NCBI GenBank assembly: GCA_965237775.1
Contig: OZ250155.1
Location: 372,001 to 436,000, forward strand
Direction of reading: 5' to 3'
Length of the DNA stretch: 64,000 nucleotides
Source: CATOSP01 sp965237775
GTDB taxonomy: Bacteria > Chloroflexota > Dehalococcoidia > Lucifugimonadales > UBA3495
Shown here: positions 60,337 to 64,000 of the stretch, piece by piece
Layout of the letters: every line of letters begins with the position of its first letter
How positions within the stretch are numbered: position 1 is the stretch's first letter
The notes under the pieces: generated by a model
The model's database searches: none
Seen by the model: only the letters and a program-made list of their open reading frames with translations
Told to the model about the DNA's origin: nothing
Position numbers and translations under genes: made by a program

Positions 60337-60678
60337 TCAGTCCTGCTCCAAATCGAGGGCGGCCAGCAGGTCGTCCAATTCGGTGCCGGTAACCAGCGCG
60401 TCCCGGCGGGCCATTTGGTACAGCTCGTCCAGGTCCCGCTTGTGGACCGACCCATCCCCTGTGTCGACATTGATCCAATCAACGAGCCGCCCGTTGGAGT
60501 CGAGGATCCGGAGCGTCGGCATTTCCGAGCCGATGCCCCTCCAGTCCATGTCGATCACGACGGAAACCTGGCCCACCATAGCCACGAAAGTGTCGTCGTG
60601 GTTCGTGGGTTTCCAGGGCACCTTACCGGCGCGAGTCCGGTCCAACAACTTGGCCAGAACATCGGTCATTGTTGCCAT
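60337..60678 (-). CDS. Conserved-looking hypothetical protein
   Basis: A 113-residue protein with no family I recognise. An N-terminal helix ('MTDVLAKLLDRTRAGKVPW') is followed by antiparallel-strand-like segments ('TFVAMVGQVSVVIDMDW', 'PTLRILDSNGRLVDWINVD') and a C-terminal helix pair. The pattern recalls small proteins that share a domain start 'LLxRTxxGKVxW' seen in phage and plasmid proteins. It lies 16 bases after the next gene on the same strand. Convergent with the MmgE/PrpD gene. Confidence 0.6.
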   Translation of the reverse strand: MATMTDVLAKLLDRTRAGKVPWKPTNHDDTFVAMVGQVSVVIDMDWRGIGSEMPTLRILDSNGRLVDWINVDTGDGSVHKRDLDELYQMARRDALVTGTELDDLLAALDLEQD

Positions 60679-60694
60679 GGCGCGTCACCTCGGC

Positions 60695-61105
60695 TTAGGC
60701 GGAGATCTCCTGGTGGCGGGGATGGAAGCCCGACTTGTCTTCGTAGGCCCCGGATTCGGGGAATATCTGCCGGTACACGGCCCGGGACCTGGCTTTAACC
60801 GTCTTAGTCACCCGCTCATATAGCGCGGTGGGGTCCGCGCTTTGAGCTTTGTACATGTCGTGTTCCATAGCCCTGACGTCTTCCATTTCCCAGATGCAAA
60901 GGTATTTCAGCATCCCGTCGCTGCCGTCCTCCAGCTTGAACCGCCGGGCGCTAACGTAACCGGGAATTTCCAGCCGCTCGGGAATGTGCTGCTCGTTGTA
61001 CCAGCGGTGGAATTCCTCCTCGTCCTCCGGGTCTATGTCCATCATCACCATCAGAATCGTGTTGCCGGTGTGTTGGGCTGAATGACTGCCGTTTTGGTCT
61101 GGCAT
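60695..61105 (-). CDS. Dimeric alpha/beta-barrel-like protein (EthD/DUF4286-type)
   Basis: A 136-residue protein with the ferredoxin-like pattern 'TILMVMMDIDPEDEEEFHRWYNEQHIPERLEIPGYVSARRF' spread over about 17-57, typical of EthD/DUF4286-type dimeric barrels, and 'YLCIWEMEDVRAM' as a later strand. Such small proteins occur with degradation genes and may be monooxygenase accessories or heme-type barrels. Its role here is unknown. Confidence 0.7.
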   Translation of the reverse strand: MPDQNGSHSAQHTGNTILMVMMDIDPEDEEEFHRWYNEQHIPERLEIPGYVSARRFKLEDGSDGMLKYLCIWEMEDVRAMEHDMYKAQSADPTALYERVTKTVKARSRAVYRQIFPESGAYEDKSGFHPRHQEISA

Positions 61106-61234
61106 AGCTGACCTCCCAAAGTTTTAAGGCTCGGCGCGCGCTTGTCACCGCTCGCTTGTCACCGAGTACGGCGTAGTATACCATTGGGGCGATTTCCTCC
61201 CCTCGTATTTTGCGCGTCAGGTGCTACCTCCGAT

Positions 61235-61714
61235 ATGGACCAGGATATCAGTCTGAAGATCAATGGCACGGACTACGAGCGCCGAATACCGGCGCGGCGG
61301 CTGTTGGTGGACTTTCTCCGCTACGACCTTGGCCTAACCGGCACCAAAGAGGGTTGCAGCGTCGGTGTCTGCGGCGCGTGCGCGGTGCTCATGGACGGCC
61401 AGATGATAGCCTCTTGCATCACCCTTGCCGTGGCGGCGGACGGTGTGGAGATAACCACCATCGAGGGGATCGCCGAGGGCGGCCACCTCCACCCCGTGCA
61501 ACAGGCGTTCATCGACCACGGCGGTTTCCAATGCGGGATCTGCACCCCCGGCCAGGTCATCGCCGCCAAGTCGCTGTTGGACATCAACCCGTCGCCAACC
61601 GAGGACGAAATCCGAGAGTGGATGATGGGCAACCTCTGCCGCTGCACCGGCTACTACGGGATTCTCGAATCGGTGATCAACGCGGCCCGGACCGTTCAGG
61701 AGCAGGGCCGGTGA
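61235..61714 (+). CDS. coxS: Molybdenum hydroxylase [2Fe-2S] subunit (CoxS-like)
   Basis: A 159-residue iron-sulfur subunit of the xanthine oxidase/CO dehydrogenase family. The plant-ferredoxin cluster is bound by Cys41, 46, 49 and 61 ('GCSVGVCGACAVLMDG'), the second cluster by Cys100, 103, 135 and 137 ('CGICTPGQ', 'GNLCRCTGY'). The ATG at 61235 is preferred over the open frame from 61142. Its stop overlaps the GTG of the FAD subunit. Confidence 0.94.
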   Translation: MDQDISLKINGTDYERRIPARRLLVDFLRYDLGLTGTKEGCSVGVCGACAVLMDGQMIASCITLAVAADGVEITTIEGIAEGGHLHPVQQAFIDHGGFQCGICTPGQVIAAKSLLDINPSPTEDEIREWMMGNLCRCTGYYGILESVINAARTVQEQGR

Positions 61715-62586
61715 TAGACTTCGAATATCACAGTCCCGTCAGCCTGGATCAGACCTTCGAACTATTGGACCGGTACGGCGAAGACGCCCGGGTGATGGCG
61801 GGCGGCACCGCTCTGGTCATCCAGATGAAGCACCGGTTCGCACAGCCCGCCCACGTGATCGGGCTGCGAAAGGTTCCAGGGCTGGACTCCATCATCCACG
61901 AACGAAACGGAGACGCGGGTGTTGTGCGGGTGGGCGCCCTATGCACTCAGCGGCGTATCGAGACCGACCCATTGATTGCCGAAACCGTGCCCTTGGTGGC
62001 CGAGACGTTCCGCCGTGTCGCCACACCCAGAATTCGCAACATGGGCACCATCGGCGGCGGCCTGGTGCATGGCGACCCGAACCAGGACCCTCCGCCCTCA
62101 CTCATCGCTCTTGGCGCATCCATCGTCCTGACCTCAACCGGCGGAGACCGGACCGTGCCCGTTGAGGAGTTCTTCCTCGACTACTACGACACCGACGTCC
62201 AGCAAGGGGAAGTGCTTACCAGCGTGTTGATTCCCCCCGCCCCGCCCGGTTCCGGGACCAGCTACTTGAAGTTCCTGCCTCGGACCGCCGACGATTACGC
62301 TACGGTCTCCGTGGCCGCGATGGTCCAAGCCGTGGAGGACAACATCTGCCGGGACGTGCGCATAGTCCTTGGCTCCGTGGGAGTGACGCCGATTCGCGCC
62401 CTTGACGCGGAAGAGTTGCTACGGGGTCAGCAACTCAACGAGGACAACATCCGCGCCTGTGCCGAGGCCGTAAAGGATGCGGTCGACCCCCTGGAGGACT
62501 TCCGGGGTTCGCCCGAATACAAGACCGACATGGCGGCGGTGTTCACGCGGCGAGCTATAACCCAGGCGTTGGCGTCAGCAGGATAA
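61711..62586 (+). CDS. coxM: Molybdenum hydroxylase FAD-binding subunit (CoxM-like)
   Basis: A 291-residue FAD-binding subunit. The GTG at 61711 overlaps the coxS stop (GTGA) and has AGGAG upstream; the frame is open far upstream but reads through coxS in another frame. FAD motifs: 'VMAGGTALVIQMKHR' and 'ATPRIRNMGTIGGGLVHGDP', the latter with the pyrophosphate-binding TIGGG. It passes electrons from the iron-sulfur subunit. The catalytic molybdenum subunit is not encoded in the window. Confidence 0.94.
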   Translation: MIDFEYHSPVSLDQTFELLDRYGEDARVMAGGTALVIQMKHRFAQPAHVIGLRKVPGLDSIIHERNGDAGVVRVGALCTQRRIETDPLIAETVPLVAETFRRVATPRIRNMGTIGGGLVHGDPNQDPPPSLIALGASIVLTSTGGDRTVPVEEFFLDYYDTDVQQGEVLTSVLIPPAPPGSGTSYLKFLPRTADDYATVSVAAMVQAVEDNICRDVRIVLGSVGVTPIRALDAEELLRGQQLNEDNIRACAEAVKDAVDPLEDFRGSPEYKTDMAAVFTRRAITQALASAG

Positions 62587-62607
62587 ATATCACCGGAGAG
62601 CCCTAGA

Positions 62608-63066
62608 TTGAAACTCGAGAACCAATGCGTCGTACCCGCGGGCTGGGACCAGACCTGGGAGTTGCTGATGGACATCCCCGGAGCCGCGGCCCTGGTGCCC
62701 GGTGTCGAGGAAGTCACCCCAGAAGATGAAGGTCGGTACCAGGCCAGAATGCAGGTGCGCGTTGGCCCCATGCGGCTCACCTTCTCCGGCCTGATCCATC
62801 TTCAGGAACAGGACCGGGCAAAGGGCGAAGCCAAGTTCCGCGTCGAGGCGGCGGACCGTCAGTTGGGAGGGTCCCTCCGGGCAGACCTGATAATGCAGTT
62901 GGAGCAACAGTCCCAGGAGCAGACCGGGGTATCCATCGCCACCGACGTTGCATTCATGGGCAAACTAGGCGAATTGGGTCAACCCCTGATACGCCGCAAG
63001 GCCGCCTCCACATTGCAGGACTTCGCCCGCAACCTCTCAAAGCAGGTAGCCAGCCCCGGAGTTTGA
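62608..63066 (+). CDS. coxG: CoxG-like SRPBCC protein
   Basis: A 152-residue carbon monoxide dehydrogenase subunit G-family protein with the START-like fold: 'WDQTWELLMDIPGAAALVPGVEEV', then 'YQARMQVRVGPMRLTFSG' and a C-terminal helix. CoxG has been implicated in anchoring the CO dehydrogenase complex to the membrane. The TTG start has GGAGAG nearby. Third gene of the coxS-coxM-coxG run. Confidence 0.88.
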   Translation: MKLENQCVVPAGWDQTWELLMDIPGAAALVPGVEEVTPEDEGRYQARMQVRVGPMRLTFSGLIHLQEQDRAKGEAKFRVEAADRQLGGSLRADLIMQLEQQSQEQTGVSIATDVAFMGKLGELGQPLIRRKAASTLQDFARNLSKQVASPGV

Positions 63067-63390
63067 GCCAGATTCGCCTATTCGCTCGATTCTGGTTTCT
63101 CGTCCCATCTAGTCCACCTTCGGTTTTCGTCGGACTGTTCCGCACGACCGTATTCCGAAATCGGACCACCACCCCTTTCGAGATACGGATTCTTACCCAA
63201 TAACCGCGTCATCGATCAAGGAATGGGGCTGACAGCGACAAATTGGCATCGCCGTTGCGCTTGCTTCTTGTTAGAATGTAGCCTGGGACCAAGAGGTTGT
63301 GGGAGGGCATGGCGGGTTCGCGGTATGAGCGACACGGTTCCACGAAGTAAGTGAATCTTCATCTCAACAGCCAATTGAGCTCGAGGGAAC
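63067..63390. other. Intergenic region upstream of glmS
   Basis: About 320 bases without a gene. TAGAAT near 63274 could be a -10 element, with no convincing -35. I see no glmS ribozyme or riboswitch core. Confidence 0.35.
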
Positions 63391-64000
63391 GTGTGCGGAA
63401 TCGTCGGATATGTAGGTGACCACCAGGCCTGGCCGATTATCCTGGAAGGACTTCAACGGCTGGAGTACCGGGGTTACGACAGCGCGGGCATCGCTGTCGT
63501 AGACGCCAGGGGAGAAATGCAAGTCCGCAAGACCGTGGGCAAGGTCGGCGGACTCAACACCGGCAACGGAACGGGAATGCCCCGGGGGACAATGGGGCTG
63601 GGCCATACCCGTTGGGCTACGCACGGTCGACCGTCCTTCGATAACGGCCATCCTCATACCGATTGCCACGGGCAAATCGCGGTGGTCCATAACGGCATCG
63701 TGGAGAACTTCACCGAACTCAAGGCCCGCCTTCAAGACGCGGGTCATCGGTTCATATCCGAAACAGACACCGAGGTCATTCCTCATATCATCGAGGAAGG
63801 CATGGACCAGGGCCTGAGTTTTGTAGAGGCGTTCCTGAGAATGGGACGCACTGTGAAGGGCTCCCAGGCCATTACCGCCACCTGCAAGGAATGCCTGAAC
63901 ACCATCTGGGCCATGCGGCTGGGTCACGCCGGAGGGATCGTGGTGGCCCATCAGGACGGGCAAGGCATCGTGGGCAGCGACCTCCCCGCCGTGTTGCCCA
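63391..64000 (+). CDS. glmS: Glutamine-fructose-6-phosphate aminotransferase, N-terminal part
   Basis: The first 203 residues of GlmS, cut by the window edge; the frame stays open to the end. The GTG at 63391 has GAGGGAAC upstream and is followed at once by Cys2, the N-terminal nucleophile of the glutaminase (start VCGIVGYVG). Further glutaminase residues are in 'LEYRGYDSAGIAVV', 'GHTRWATHGRPS' and 'AVVHNGIVENF'. It makes glucosamine-6-phosphate for cell-wall precursors. Confidence 0.96.
   Translation, partial: MCGIVGYVGDHQAWPIILEGLQRLEYRGYDSAGIAVVDARGEMQVRKTVGKVGGLNTGNGTGMPRGTMGLGHTRWATHGRPSFDNGHPHTDCHGQIAVVHNGIVENFTELKARLQDAGHRFISETDTEVIPHIIEEGMDQGLSFVEAFLRMGRTVKGSQAITATCKECLNTIWAMRLGHAGGIVVAHQDGQGIVGSDLPAVLP

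Noticed and set aside
61210..61710. N-terminal extension of the CoxM-like protein
   Set aside because: It runs through coxS in another frame; the GTG at 61711 with AGGAG and stop-start overlap is the natural start.
63067..63390. glmS ribozyme or riboswitch before glmS
   Set aside because: I found no core pseudoknot-like sequence; the region looks like ordinary intergenic DNA.

Overview
The window is a 64 kb stretch of a GC-rich (about 60 percent) bacterial chromosome. The gene content fits a Chloroflexota lineage, probably a SAR202 or Dehalococcoidia relative. The grounds are four CaiB/BaiF CoA-transferases, luciferase-like and MmgE/PrpD proteins, a MoxR-DUF58-transglutaminase cluster, DipZ-like thioredoxin lipoproteins, a cobalamin-dependent acyl-CoA mutase with a separate small subunit, type 4 uracil-DNA glycosylase and RNase J. 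This assignment is inference from gene content. No rRNA lies in the window.

Layout. 0.5-10.5 kb: an AAA ATPase, a GNAT protein, and a leftward peptide/nickel-type ABC operon (lipoprotein, two permeases) continuing into a membrane protein and a DinB protein. An alpha/beta hydrolase and a HAD gene broken in a C7/G7 tract follow. 10.5-14.3 kb is accessory: a complete IS66-family element with 8-bp target duplication, a VapBC pair, an orphan antitoxin with a toxin stub, and a tRNA-Met. 14.5-20.7 kb: two CoA-transferases, a lactonase-like beta-propeller, a methyltransferase, a second alpha/beta hydrolase and ogt. 20.7-25.5 kb: the transglutaminase-DUF58-MoxR operon. 25.8-29.5 kb: three redox lipoproteins.

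31.2-36.1 kb is the least ordinary part. A lower-GC pair (AlbA_2/Schlafen-type DNA-binding ATPase plus a ParA-like ATPase) is followed by a divergent tubulin/FtsZ-superfamily GTPase and a membrane-anchored proline-rich protein. 36.4-42.2 kb: dienelactone hydrolase, a two-subunit thiamine-diphosphate decarboxylase, two more CoA-transferases and a flavin reductase. 42.7-46.5 kb: acyl-CoA mutase, acyl-CoA dehydrogenase, a frameshifted epimerase and the B12-binding subunit, a propionyl/methylmalonyl-type route. 46.6-57.7 kb is mostly housekeeping: DUF177, rpmF, fabD, nusB, acpP, udg, rnj, ftsK, PHP protein, an oligopeptide ABC ATPase and holA. 57.8-64 kb: LLM oxidoreductase, MmgE/PrpD, two small proteins, coxS-coxM-coxG without coxL, and the start of glmS.

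Two families of non-autonomous elements are scattered through the window. One (352 and 355 bp) has terminal repeats matching those of the IS66 element and 8-bp target duplications, one of them perfect, so it looks like an IS66-mobilised MITE. The other (262 and 282 bp) has different 19-bp terminal repeats and no partner transposase here. Two single-base frameshifts (HAD, epimerase) are either real or consensus errors.
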